The translations under genes were made by a program, and so were the position numbers. DNA of 64,000 nt, taken from contig CM077593.1 of the NCBI GenBank assembly GCA_039654915.1, forward strand, positions 36,302,501-36,366,500. Direction: 5' to 3'. The notes beneath the pieces are model-generated. The model was not told the origin of the DNA. It searched no databases and worked only from the letters and a program-made list of their open reading frames with translations. Positions 24,301-35,416 of this stretch are shown one piece after another. This DNA comes from Aquilaria yunnanensis. Lineage: Eukaryota; Streptophyta; Magnoliopsida; Malvales; Thymelaeaceae. The stretch's first letter is position 1; the number at the start of each line of letters is the position of its first letter.

Positions 24301-25318
24301 TGAAATAGTAAAATAGTGGCTTCGCTTAGGTAGAAAGGGAGATGACTTTCTGTGTTCATCCTCACTTTTATAGAAAGGCATTCTCATTGTTCTGTGCTTT
24401 TTTTTGAAAAACACAAATTTTGCAACATGAAGCCAATGGAAAACACCAATTTTCCATTGGTATAATTTCGGGGGGTCGAATAGTATTAAATGGTTCTTGA
24501 TGAGGGCTTAATTGGTATCAATGGTACTGCGAGAGGGCCTAAATGGCCCTCATCTTATATCAATTGATACTAAGGGCTTCAAGGGTACCAACTAATACCA
24601 TTTGGGCCCTTAATAGTACCAATTGGTACCAACTGATGGCTAATTTATACTAATCGATACCATTCAGGGCTTTACTAGTACAAAAATGGTAACATTTAGG
24701 CCTTAAATCAGTATTAATTGTTACCATAGAAGCCCTCCATTGGTACTTTCACCAACCCTTTTTCTCATTCACTTAAAACTTTTAATGAAACCAATCATTT
24801 TTCCTAACATGAATAATGCTTTTCTATGTATGGGCTACTTTTTTTGAATTACTAGGTTCAATCACATAAACTTCAAATTTCAAACTGACACTTCCAATTA
24901 AATGTCACTAATCTTTCACCGTGCTATGTTGACTTTGCCTTCTTCTCACCCATATCTGAACAAGATTTAGTTATTGCACATTCACACTACCAGAACCCAT
25001 TTAATTAGGCTTTGCCCATTTCTTCCTTCAACCTCGACTCCGTGCTCCCTCCTCAGATCTTCAATGTCAATCCCCTCCTTTCTTCAAACCAATTTCAAAC
25101 ACTCGCCTCCTCTTCTCAATTTCAAACATTCTTATTTTCCTAAATTCAATTTTTTTTCAGAACATTTTTCACTTTTTTTTTCCAATGGCAATTATTAAGT
25201 GGTTGCACAACAGTTGATCAAACGGTCCAGATTTGCTCCACTAGTCCAACGGTTAGGGAACAAACAAGTAATCAACGGTTCAGCCTAAGCCAACTGATCC
25301 AACATTTAGGAGCAAACT
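21334..25318. other. Unassigned 4-kb region, no credible gene
   Basis: AT-rich sequence with short frames only. Around 21640-22020 a broken frame is present (MGKEIIVEVSVWLHGL), interrupted by stops and unlike any family I recognise. A TATAAATA at 23676-23683, followed by a CA-rich leader, could mark an old promoter or LTR. A cluster of small palindromes lies at 24415-24745 (separate entry). Nothing else can be supported. Confidence 0.35.
24415..24745. repeat. Cluster of degenerate ATTGGTACC-type palindromes
   Basis: Variants of the motif ACCAATTGGTACCA (for example at about 24613-24630) and its degraded forms recur about eight times in 330 bp on both strands, separated by GGGCCCT-like bits. 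It looks like the inside of an old inverted-repeat element, but I could not find paired ends. Confidence 0.4.
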
Positions 25319-25647
25319 ACCACAAGTAGAGGTGCGCCCAGCTTGGGGCCGGCCTGAGTCAAACCCAGCTTAGGTAAAGAACGACTAAAGGAACGGCAGT
25401 TATGGGCCTTAGGGAGGAGGATCCTAGAAGTAGGCTCGGCATGGCCTAGTTCGGAAGTGCGCCCAGCACGAAACCGCTCCCAACAGTCAGCCAACCCTCC
25501 AACGGCTCCAAGTTAAAAAAAAAAAGGATAATTACATTACAGGTCCCTGTAACAACCTGTAGTATTTTTTCACCCCTAAAATTACTTTTTTGCCCTCTAA
25601 CAACTATATTTTAAGGGCTTTTTAGTCCACAAAAAAAGGCATTCCCC

Positions 25648-25655
25648 TATAAATA
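25648..25655 (+). promoter_or_regulatory. TATA box of the hAT transposase gene
   Basis: TATAAATA in a CCCCTATAAATAGGGAGG context, about 130 bp upstream of the ATG at 25782. The position fits the core promoter of the transposase. Confidence 0.6.
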
Positions 25656-25781
25656 GGGAGGCCATTTCCACCATTTCTTCACACCAATCTTAACAATCTC
25701 AACCTTATTTTCTTCATTTTTTCTTAATCATTCATTAATTACTTTCAAAGCTCTTCATCTTCTCAATTTATTCTTACACAA

Positions 25782-28700
25782 ATGGCATCAAAAGGAAAAA
25801 GAAAGACCTCTAGCTCTTCATCCCACACCAGTTTGTCTTTTTTTCGTTCCGTTTCCCGACCCGAGGACCCGTGGGGCTCAAATCCAACAAACCAAAGATG
25901 ACGAGCAATTCGATATGGCTCAATATGACTTGGGGCTTGATGATCAAATTTCTAATGATGATGTTAAAGAGGTTGAGGCAACACTAGCAGAGAATGTTAG
26001 TGGAAAAGATGGTTCCCAACCTACGTTGACAAGCCATCAACTCGAAGTTCAAACACACGGTAAGACGTTGAGGCTCACCGCATGGGTTTGGGAGCACTTT
26101 GACCAAGTTTTTGATGGGTTTCGGGAGCCAAACAGTGCAACGTAATTTAACCGAAACCCTCCAGGATCCAAGTGAAACGGGGTAAACCGGGTGTTCGAAA
26201 ATTTTCATACCTAATTTTCGGTTGAGATCTCTCACTCAACTGTAGAGTTGAATCACAAAACCTGAACAGTTGACATGTTCAGGCTCTCTATAGTATCCAC
26301 ACGAGCCTCTCGAGATCACCACGCTTCCACCACCTCCCGGCAGATGCGTTTCTCTTGCGCTCGCAGTGCTAGCTTGCGTCCTCCAAGGAATTGCAAGAGA
26401 AGAGTGCAGCTGTCCTTTTTGGGAGGCTAGGGCAAGGAGACCTACGAATTTCTCACTAGAAGTTGTATTTATAGTGAGACTCAACTTCCAGGCCTAATAG
26501 GTTTCAAAGCCCTAATCCAATTAGGCTTTAATTTGGGGCTTAATAATGGCTAAACTATTGGGCCCATTATTAATACGAAACTATTGTGAAACCAAAACCC
26601 AAATTATTAGCCCATGCACTCTAATGATCCAAATAGCTCTATGTGTGCGACCCAATAGGCTCTTACCACATTGGCAATGATCATAAATCACATTTATGAT
26701 CATAAGCAATGAGCAGTGTCTAGCAACACATCATCGCTACCCAAGTGACAAGATTGTCGATGATTCGACTAAACCTTTATGATCATCACCGATATATGCC
26801 ATTGTCCCTTTGTCCAAGATATCAAGACTAAGCACGAGACATGGAATGTGTTACTCTCGTATAGCCCAATCTTTGGTTTCTTGATTACCGAGTAGACCAA
26901 CTTAAACTGATGACATTGATATCGTATATCAACTCATCCGAGCATGGCCATGCATTTTTCTAAGTCTTACTCTATCAAGGGGCCCGAAGATATCACTCCC
27001 GTTACATAGGAGGGACAAATCTCATCTTGATCATACAAATCCCTCCGCATGATATGTGACATACCCAATGACCTCCTTCAAGTTCACTCAATTACGAGCA
27101 ACAAAGGAAAGTATCAAAGTATGTGACTCACATGTAGGGAACCTTGATGATCTTAGGTTGAAGGACTACATATACCATGATCACTATGAGAATCACTTAT
27201 GACACTCATATAACGATCCATGTATTTTTCTCATGGTGGGTCGGTCCAGTACACAAGTTCTCCAACTTGTACCCATATGTAGACTACGTATCTCATATTA
27301 GTCTCCACATATGCTAGTCGTTATGTATTATTCTAACCCGCTCCACAATAATACTAGACCAGGGACGTTTAAGAATATCATTATTCTAGGGTTACAATTA
27401 TGTTTGTTAAGTTACGCAGAAATAAAACAACAAACATAATTGTTGGATTAATGCCTTAATAAAATATCATGACTCAATGTGCAAAAATACAATCATCTTA
27501 TGATTAGCTTTTGGGCACAACACTAACAGTTTTTAAGAAAGATGGTCATGGCAATGATGTGAGGTTCGCAAATTGCAAACATTGCAAGACAAAGTTCGCG
27601 CACAAGAAGAACTCTAACATGGGAACACTTGAACGACACATGGAACATAAGCATCTGAATATCTATACGGAAGCAGCTGCTAGTAACTGCAGTCAAACAC
27701 AGCTTAGGAGTACTGCTAGTGGATCATGTATTTTTAGAATTAATCAACAAAATTGTAGAGAATGCATGGTAGAATGGATAATGTTGGCTGAAAAACTATT
27801 TAGACAAGCTGAAGATAGGCACATGAAAAATTGGATTAAATCACAATTAAACCCTGCTTTTAGAAGAACATCTAGGAGTACTCCTAGGATTGAAGCATTT
27901 AAAATTTATGAAGCCAGTACGTCAAACCTAAAAGCATTCTTCTTTGCTTTTGATTATTCTGTCTCATTTACTAGTGACATGTGAACTTCACCACTAAGAC
28001 AAGATTGTTATTGTATCACTGTACATTGGATTGATGATAGTTGGCTTGTTTAAAAGTGTATTATTGCATTTAAGTGGATGGAGATCGATCATATAGGTTG
28101 GAACATATTCCAAGTTATTTCAGAAACTTTTAGAGAGTTTTTTTGGTCATGACAAGGTTTTTAGCATAAAATTTGATAATACATCCAACAACAATGTTGC
28201 GGCTGAGACATTGAAGGAATCATTAGAACTTGTCTGGGATGCCGCATTTTTTTTACATTAGATGTGCATGTTATATTTTAAACTTAGCTGTCCAAAAAGG
28301 TCTTCAAGTTTTGAGAATTGAAATTACTTCAATTCGGTGGGCAATCCATTATTTGAAAAGAAGGACACAAAGTTTTCAAAGAGTTTAAGGCATATTGTCT
28401 CAAAAATAGCCTCGAATTTAGTTGGAAGCAGTTTAAACTTGATTGCCCTATCTGATGGAACTCGACTTATGAGATGTTGATGGATGCAATGCCATTTGCT
28501 GTGTACATGACATGTTTTATAAATGTGAAAGAAAAGAAAATAATTTTGAAACAAGAGATGTGGGATAAATTGTCAAAAATAGCAGCTGTGTTATGTTATT
28601 TTTATGATGCCACTGTTTTTTGCTCCAGTGTATACTATCCTACATCTCACAAGGTTTTAATGCATTTGGTTAACATTGTATGAGTTTTAAACCAATACAA

Positions 28701-29382
28701 AGATGACGAGTTCTTAAAAAACACGATAAAGGCCATGAAAGACAAACATATTTTATATTTCAGTGATATACCCCAAATGTATTTACTTGCATCTGCATTA
28801 GATCTGACTATTAGAATCACGGGTATATAGCAGCTACTTGAGGGTTATTATAGTTTTTTAGAAATGTCACATATTTCTGTTAATGCTATAACTGCCACTA
28901 TTGATGATCACTTGCGGGAATTATTTAAGATATATGCCAACTGGCATAAAGATAAGGTAGGGAACACTACGTTCTCTACCGTTAGGTGTTAATCATCGTT
29001 GGGCTCATTAGTATTCAATCCAGCCGAACAACTCCTCAAATGGCCCTAGGCTGCAGCCTCTGGTTTTACTGAAGTGGGCGCATATCTTAACTTGGTCTGG
29101 ATGAATAGTGAGATTGACATTCTAGAATGGTGGAAAGCAAGAAGCAACAAATTTCCAATACTCTTTATCATTACCAAATAAGTTCTAGCTGTTCTCATCT
29201 CAACCGTTGCATCTGAGTCGGCTTTTAGCACCGAAAAATGTGTAATTTTAGAAAAACAAGCAAGGTTATCACCAGATGCAGTTAAGGTTTGTATATGCAA
29301 CCGTGATTGGGGTCTTGCAGCATTGTGAATACAAGACCAGAAAAGTTCCGACGATGAAAACTCCGATGAGGTTGATACTTAA
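25782..29382 (+). pseudogene. hAT transposase pseudogene, split by a solo LTR
   Basis: The protein would cut and rejoin hAT element ends. The ATG at 25782 starts MASKGKRKTSSSSSHTS; a frameshift near 25870 moves to the frame with QYDLGLDDQISND. A BED zinc finger spans the inserted LTR: VWEHFDQVF before it and CKHCKTKFAHKKNS, with ERHMEHKH, after it. The catalytic part includes SVSFTSDM (27960), WIDDSWLV and KFDNTSNNN; ASALDLT lies near 28790. The dimerisation region carries ILEWWKARSNKFP and STVASESAFST near 29110-29230. The frame ends DDENSDEVDT with TAA at 29380. Several stops, such as TGA at 27982 (expected Trp), make it non-functional. The LTR plus its duplication is 1422 bp, a multiple of three, so the frame continues on both sides. 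Confidence 0.88.
26112..27528 (-). mobile_element. Solo LTR of the copia family (copy C), reversed
   Basis: 1417 bp in reverse orientation, from TGATGGGTTTCGGGAG to CACTAACA. GTTTT stands on both sides (26107-26111 and 27529-27533). It interrupts the BED-finger coding part of the hAT transposase. Its inner sequence aligns along its whole length with copies A and B and with the LTRs of the full copia element. Confidence 0.93.
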
Positions 29383-29880
29383 ATCTGATTATCTTCAGAC
29401 TTTGTATTTGATTTGATTATGCAATTCAACACATATCATAGGTTTTCTTTTAAATTTAATTTTATAAAACATTTCGTCATTGACTCATGTAAGGCTCGTT
29501 CCATGTTATGTAAGTGCCATTTTTCTTTAAAATTAATAAAATTTCACATCGTTTGTGGTGTTTTACTTTTAAAATAAGTAATTTTTAAAAAGTTTGTGTG
29601 AAAATCAAATTTAGAAAATATAAAAAAATAAACAAAAATAAAAAAATTTCTAAAAAGATGGGCCTAAGCCTGGCCCAGGCCTAGCTCAACTCAGGCCTGG
29701 CTTAGGCCTGGCATGAGACCAAAACGCCTATAGCCAAGCCATACTTGGTCCCTCCAAACCCAGGCCTAGGCCTGGCTTGGCTGGGTCGGCCCACTGTGCA
29801 CCTATAATCACAAGTAGCACCTACCATAATGAAGAAAGGCTCAGCTTTTGTCCGGTAAAACTAGTAAGAGGACATAAGAA

Positions 29881-31417
29881 TAAGGATGACAATTGGGTGG
29901 CCGGGGTTAGGTTTGGGTCAGGTCATTCAGGTTTGGGTCTAGTCGGGTTAGCATGAATTCGAGTCCAGGTCGAGTTTAGGTCAGGTTATTTGGGTTCAGG
30001 TTGATTTCAGGTTGAGTTGATTTCGGGTTGGGTTGGGTTGGGCCGGGTTTATTTGGGTTCGGGTTCACTTCAGGTCGGGTCAATTTTAGTCTCGGGTAAC
30101 TTCAGGCCAACTTTCGGGTCTAATTCGGGTCAACCTTTGTGTCCACGTAGGTTATTAGTGTGAAGTCAAAACGATTGAATCTATTCAATTTTTTTAAAAT
30201 TTAAATCAAATAATTTGATTTTTTGTGTGATTTAATTTAAATTAAATTCTCATTTTTTAGTATATTTAATTAAAATATTCATAAAAATCTTCTTCATTAT
30301 AGTTTAGTACATATTTAAGTAATTTAACATTATTAGTAATATTTGATTGTTTTTCTAAACCCATACCCTTTAACTATCATTGTACAGATTATTTAGATCT
30401 TCACTCAGCTATCACTCAAACATATACAATGACAATTTTGTTATGCTTATGTTTCAATGAATTTTCTTTCAAATTACAATGAAATGCAAATCAAGTTCAT
30501 TATCAGTGACTAAATTGTAAAATTTAAAAAATTTTGGGTGAAAGTGTAAAGATTTTAAAAATTTTAGGATTGATGTTGTAATTATTATGAGTGACTAAAA
30601 TAAATTTTTTTAAAATTTAGGTACCTTATTGCACTATACTTAAAAGTATAAGGATGAATGTTGTAATTTTAATAATTACCTATTAAGATCATTAAACTTA
30701 CTAAATATAAAAATTACTTCTGTTGGAAAAATCCAAATATGGGATTCACTAAATATGGATGTTTCTTCCCCAAATAAGATACTTACAATATATAGAAGTC
30801 CTAAAAAAATAGAAGTTACTAAATATGGAAATTCTTTCTCAAAATATGAAAATTATTAAACATGAATATCTTAAAAAAAAATGAGACTACTAAATATGAA
30901 AGTTTTATCTCCAAATATGAGACTTACTAAATATGAAAGTACCAAAAAAAGAAAATTACTAATAACAGAAGTCACCATTCCTAAATATAAAACATACTGA
31001 ATATGAAAGTCTCAAAAAACGGATGTTACTAAACATGGAAACCTCCATATTTAAGACTGAGTTAATATGGAAAATAATGAAAGAGAAAAGTTAAGGTTTA
31101 GGATGAGGCTTAAAATCGGGTATTGTCGGGTTTAGTTATCGGGTCATCTCGGGTTCAGTTCAGGTCAGTCTCAGGTTTGGGTCATTTCAGGTTCAGGTCA
31201 ATTCAAGCTCGGGTCATTTTGGGTTCGGGTATTTTCGGTTTGGGTCATTTCAGTTCGTGTTTTCTCGGGTTTCCCTTTAATCAAGTTCAGGTTCAGGTCG
31301 GGTTGGGCACAATCAGGTTCATGTCGTTGACTTTTTTTATCAAATCGAGTCAGATCGGGCTTTGGTTCGGCTGGGTTAGGCCAGGTCATCGAGTCGGATT
31401 TGATTTTGACATCCCTA
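29881..31417 (+). mobile_element. Non-autonomous hAT element with GGGT-rich subterminal arrays
   Basis: 1537 bp with imperfect inverted ends: TAAGGATGACAATTGGG on the left and, reverse-complemented, TAGGGATGTCAAAATC on the right. CATAAGAA lies on both sides (29873-29880 and 31418-31425), a perfect 8-bp duplication as made by hAT transposases. No transposase is encoded. About 230 bp at the left and 290 bp at the right consist of short repeats such as GGGTTCGGGT, AGGTCGGGT and GGGTCATTTCAGG; the middle is AT-rich, with several AAATATGRAA(A/G)T-like repeats around 30720-31060. An open frame at 31123-31422 is only a by-product of the repeats. Confidence 0.85.
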
Positions 31418-31739
31418 CATAAGAACGATAAGAGATGAACAAGATCAAATAGTTTGCTTGCGACGTGTTAGTCCCTGTTATATCTTTGCATCAAACCATA
31501 CAACGATGGAGCCACTGAAATCCAAGGTTACAACATTCTGCTTTGGATTCCAATCCATCCCACAAACATATGAACCAGCCACCAAAAACACAACATACAA
31601 CAACAGGAAGAACAAAGGACGGGAAGTCATTGTACATGATTCCATGTTATTTGTCTTTCCACTACCGTTGCATTTTCTCCTCCAGGTTGATGCCCTCAAT
31701 CAACTATACACAGTTGCTTGCTTCAGACATCATTCCTTG

Positions 31740-34700
31740 TCATGGACTCCTGCCCTCTGCCTCACCAGCATCAAGCTGTACCTGGTTACGGTTCCTTTCC
31801 CTGCCATTTTCCCAGGTTTGTTGCCTTACACTTCTGTCAATCGTATCACCTCCATCAGAAAATTGGGCCCACACACTACGGCTCTTTGCTCCACCACTGA
31901 ATTCTTCCTCGCATCCTGCAACTGTCCTTAAGAGCTCTGATTGCAGAGATGGGCAATCTTCTTTGAGATACTCAAAGCCATCAGATCGCATAACAGCTGC
32001 AACAAAGATCAAAATAAACTTTGTGATGCCAACTGGCAAACACAATAAGTAACATTTGAAACAATCTTCAAAACTGGAAAGTTTGGTTCTCCAAAATTCA
32101 GGATCTTTCTGATGACAAGATGCCAAGCAATTTTTCAAGAGAGTGAACCTCTGGTGTTCGACAAATCAATGTCTTAAATTTCAAATACCTCAGCATTTCA
32201 TCAAAATTCAATATTTGTCAAAGCTCGTGCCAGAAAAGTATCTGGGTAATCTATTTCATTTGGAGAGGAAGAAAAGGAAGAAAAGAAGACATTCAAGAAA
32301 GAATGCATTCACTCATCCTTGTGCGAGTAAAATTCCGTCAATGACCTTGACCGGTAACCAATCCCTTCAATAACTGACCAGCAAAGACACATAAGAACCT
32401 GTCCCCATCACCTTAACAAATGAACCAACGAAAGTGGACATGTGCACAAGAAACATCTAATACTAGGGTGGTACAATCTTCAAAATGAGCTACCAAGCAA
32501 GAGTTGTGCAAAACTTCATTCACATGCTTCAATCCTGATAGTGAGCAAAAGCAGGATTCATCACCCAAGTTTTTACAAGCCATATATTCACATTCTTTAC
32601 TTCCGCCTGCAAATTAAACAAGCCTATACAAATTTCATTTGAATTATTTGGTCTATATTTGTATTCTTTGGTCTTGAATGCTACCCACTCAAGTTATCCA
32701 ACCATATTTTCAGGAAAGGTAAGAGGTTAGGAGCAAGGATGGAGACAAAGGGAGTTGGAGATCAACCAAAATACATAAGATGGAGATAATGAACCAGAAC
32801 AACTTACCCACAAGATTTTCAGCAGCAAATTTCAAGCAAATAGACTTTAGCTCTGTAGCATGATAATGGTCAGCCAAGGCTAGAATATTTGCAACTGAGT
32901 TCACAGATATATCCTTGCAGAGTACAGATTCACACAAAAGTCTAAGTCTAGGCAAGTCATATTTGTCAGCTGCTGCCAACAACTTCACAGCTAATCTGTC
33001 AGATACAGATGGCACACTAGAAGAACTGGTTCCCTCAAATTCCTCATCGTCAACTAGAGTATCTCTGTATATGAAGTGCAATAAAGCCTGACAAAAATGA
33101 AGTAATATATGTTGAAAATGATCTTGCCATAAGGTAGCAAGTAAATTGGATTTAACAGTGTAAACAAAGAACAAAATAATGATCACAATTCATAAACAGT
33201 ACCTTGAAAACCTTTGGCTCCATATCTGTTACATCTATCTGAATATTGTCCTCTTCCATTTGGTCAGAAAACTTGGTCTCAAATACAGGTGATCGAGCAG
33301 CCAACACCAACTTGTGAGCACGAAACTTCTCACCAGACACATTAAAAGTAATATCTGAACCTTCTTCATTCTCCAATAAGGTGCCAAAATGAGCTCCAAT
33401 ATCAGACTCTGGGACCTGTATGGGGTGCAGTCTAGGACAATCTATTTCCGAAACCACAACACCTACCGTGCAGTTAATTTTGAGACAATCATCCTTCAGA
33501 AAGTCAGAAGTTTCAAGCATTGCCCTTCTGAAGAAACGCTTGTACCCCCTGAAAGAAAATACGACAACAGGATCCTTTAAGCACTGCAACAGAAAAGCAA
33601 TGAAGAATAGCATATCGATAAACATTTTAAGAAGAATAGGGGTATAAATTCAGAACTGTATAGGTATTTCATAAGATAATAACATCCAAGCAAGGGCAAT
33701 AATCATGATGAGCCCTTGTACTGCCAATTGTATTTAAAAAGCATTTCTTTATACCTTCTTTGACAAATGTGATTTAAAGGCCTGTGGGTATGGATTATCC
33801 TCATCAGGACCCCCTTGTGCTTTTAGTTGAATGAAACAAGTCACATTATAATGTGCTACAAACACTTACCAAATTCACAGTAAAGAATGAGCTGAACAAA
33901 ACATGCACAAGAAAATGAACCATGAAAAGCTGAACTAAAAGGGAAATATGAAAACACGATAATTCTATCGGCTTAGTTGAAAAGAGAATAGCAAATGATG
34001 TGAAACAATCACCAAGAAACAAATTGACTATTGATCCATGATCCACATCATACAGAGAAATACTTTTAAAAGATCATTATAAAAAACTAAAGAGGGAGAA
34101 ATTTGGCTTATTTCAAATTTCATTGATAGATAGCAAACTTCCATAAAACAAATTGACTCAAATTAAAAGAAAATCTAAGCAAAACAGGGAAGGTCATTCA
34201 CACTCGTGACTTGAGAAGTGAAATAGACAAGAAATTAACAATTCCTTGCATCAATCAACAAACTACCTAGTCATTTACCATGCATTCCCTACACCATCAC
34301 ATCAATTCAGGTAAACCATTGATTCTACATTTACTGCTCAATTTCATTTGCAACGAGAGTTCTATGCAGAGAAGGGGGAATATCAACTGGTTATATTCTT
34401 TCCAATCACTTGTCTGGAGACTACAGGAGCATTTTTGGTCCCAATTTTGAGTCAAATTTCGACTACAGATTACTTGCCATTTTAACAAGTCTCGAACAAA
34501 GACACCAAGATTCAGAGGGAATTGAAAAAGAAGCCAATTGTCGCCTCGTCATCTCTACTCTATCAACAATCAACATTGAAGAGAAAGAAACAGAAAAAAA
34601 AAAAAAACAAAAGAGAAAAAACTGACCACATGCTTCCACGGTACTTGAGAGTATATGGACCGCTCTCCAGAGCGCGATCGAAATGGCTGTGAACTTTATG

Positions 34701-35000
34701 CTTGCCCTTGCCGCTTTGGTCAAGGAGGGTGAGCTCAAAAAGGGCCCGAACGTCGGTGCCGTCGCTGGCGAGGGCGACAAAGACGGAGACATAAGTGGAA
34801 TTGTCTTCGGGGTTCTTGCCGTCAGGATAGAAGTAGATTGCCCACTGATAGCCGCCAACGGTGAAAGCCTCGCTCGCTATGTGCTTCCCGACACCCATCC
34901 CCTTCGCCAGCGAATACCCCTTGATCGTGAACCGGTGCGACCCGTTCACCGTCTGCGTCACGGACCGCGACCGCGTCGGCGAGCCCAGTGGGTGGGTCAT
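31740..35000 (-). CDS. BPM: BTB/POZ and MATH domain-containing protein (BPM type)
   Basis: Proteins of this family are substrate adaptors of CUL3 ubiquitin ligases: MATH binds the target (for example HD-ZIP, ERF/AP2 or MYB factors in Arabidopsis) and BTB binds cullin 3. Four exons join in frame: 35000-34627, 33548-33203, 33087-32808, 31996-31740, all with GT-AG introns, giving 418 residues against about 410 in Arabidopsis BPMs. MATH is about residues 12-150 ([47 protein letters not shown]). BTB is about 190-310 ([40 protein letters not shown]). The C-terminal helices follow ([33 protein letters not shown]) with a basic, polar tail. I chose ATG 35000 because it precedes the MATH domain directly. 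It looks intact. Intron 1 is about 1.1 kb. Confidence 0.93.
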
Positions 35001-35289
35001 TGATTTTCCGGCCAAATTTAGGAAGGGATTCGGGGGCGAGGGTTGATTCGCGAGACCAAACGGTTGAAAGTCGGAAATTCGAAATCGAACGTAACCTGCA
35101 AGTTGCTCCTCCTAGTTAATTTCTTCGTCGGCTTAGAGCAGTTATCTTTTAAATAACAATAACAATAATAATCATGATGATAATAATAATGATGATTGAT
35201 GATATCTTTTAACTCCCAAATTATTTCCAGCTTAATATATTTTGAACTGTTTAACTTGACCATTAAAAGGTTTTTTCCGGCGACATATT
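35001..35289 (-). promoter_or_regulatory. Short 5' flank of the BPM gene
   Basis: Only about 290 bp separate the BPM start codon from an old Tat LTR tail. The first 100 bp hold the leader (GC-richer). A (TAA)/(TGA)-like microsatellite lies at about 35155-35205. I see no convincing TATA box, so the promoter is either TATA-less or extends into the LTR relic. Confidence 0.4.
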
Positions 35290-35396
35290 TTGGGACTCTA
35301 ATGCTATATTTGGTTGTAAGGCCATAGGTTCTGGTTTGCTCGAGTTAACCAATCAAAGGTTTAGTTTAACTATTTCTCTTGATAGTTTAACGATCA
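35290..35396 (+). repeat. Truncated 5' LTR tail of an old Tat-like element
   Basis: The last 100 bp or so of an LTR, ending GTTTAACGATCA. It aligns with 60497-60606 (shared GTTCT, TTAACYAATCARAGG, CTATTTCT.TTGATAGTTTAAC). It is followed by a primer site, which fixes the LTR end at 35396. The remaining 5' part of the LTR is missing; what lies upstream is the BPM gene's own flank. Confidence 0.6.
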
Positions 35397-35399
35397 ATC

Positions 35400-35416
35400 T
35401 GGCGCCATTTATGGAA
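35400..35416 (+). other. Degenerate primer-binding site
   Basis: TGGCGCCATTTATGGAA three bases after the LTR end: a mutated form of the TGGCGCCGTCTGTGGGA site seen in the complete Tat element. Confidence 0.6.

Larger units (their letters stand above)
25327..29806 (+). mobile_element. hAT superfamily DNA transposon (Ac-like), decayed
   Basis: The ends are imperfect inverted repeats: TAGAGGTGCGC on the left and, reverse-complemented, TATAGGTGCAC on the right. They are followed inward by GGGCC-rich subterminal sequence, as usual for plant Ac-like hAT elements. The 8 bp outside are ACCACAAG (25319-25326) and ATCACAAG (29807-29814), a duplication with one mismatch. The body holds a TATA box, a BED-finger hAT transposase gene and its C-terminal dimerisation region. 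A 1417-bp solo LTR was inserted later, so the original element was about 3.06 kb. Confidence 0.85.

Noticed and set aside
31123..31422. 99-codon open frame in the hAT element
   Set aside because: Made of repeated GGGTTCAGGT-type sequence; low complexity, no start context or relatives expected.
34683..35046. Plus-strand frames over BPM exon 1
   Set aside because: Shadow frames of the real minus-strand MATH-coding exon.
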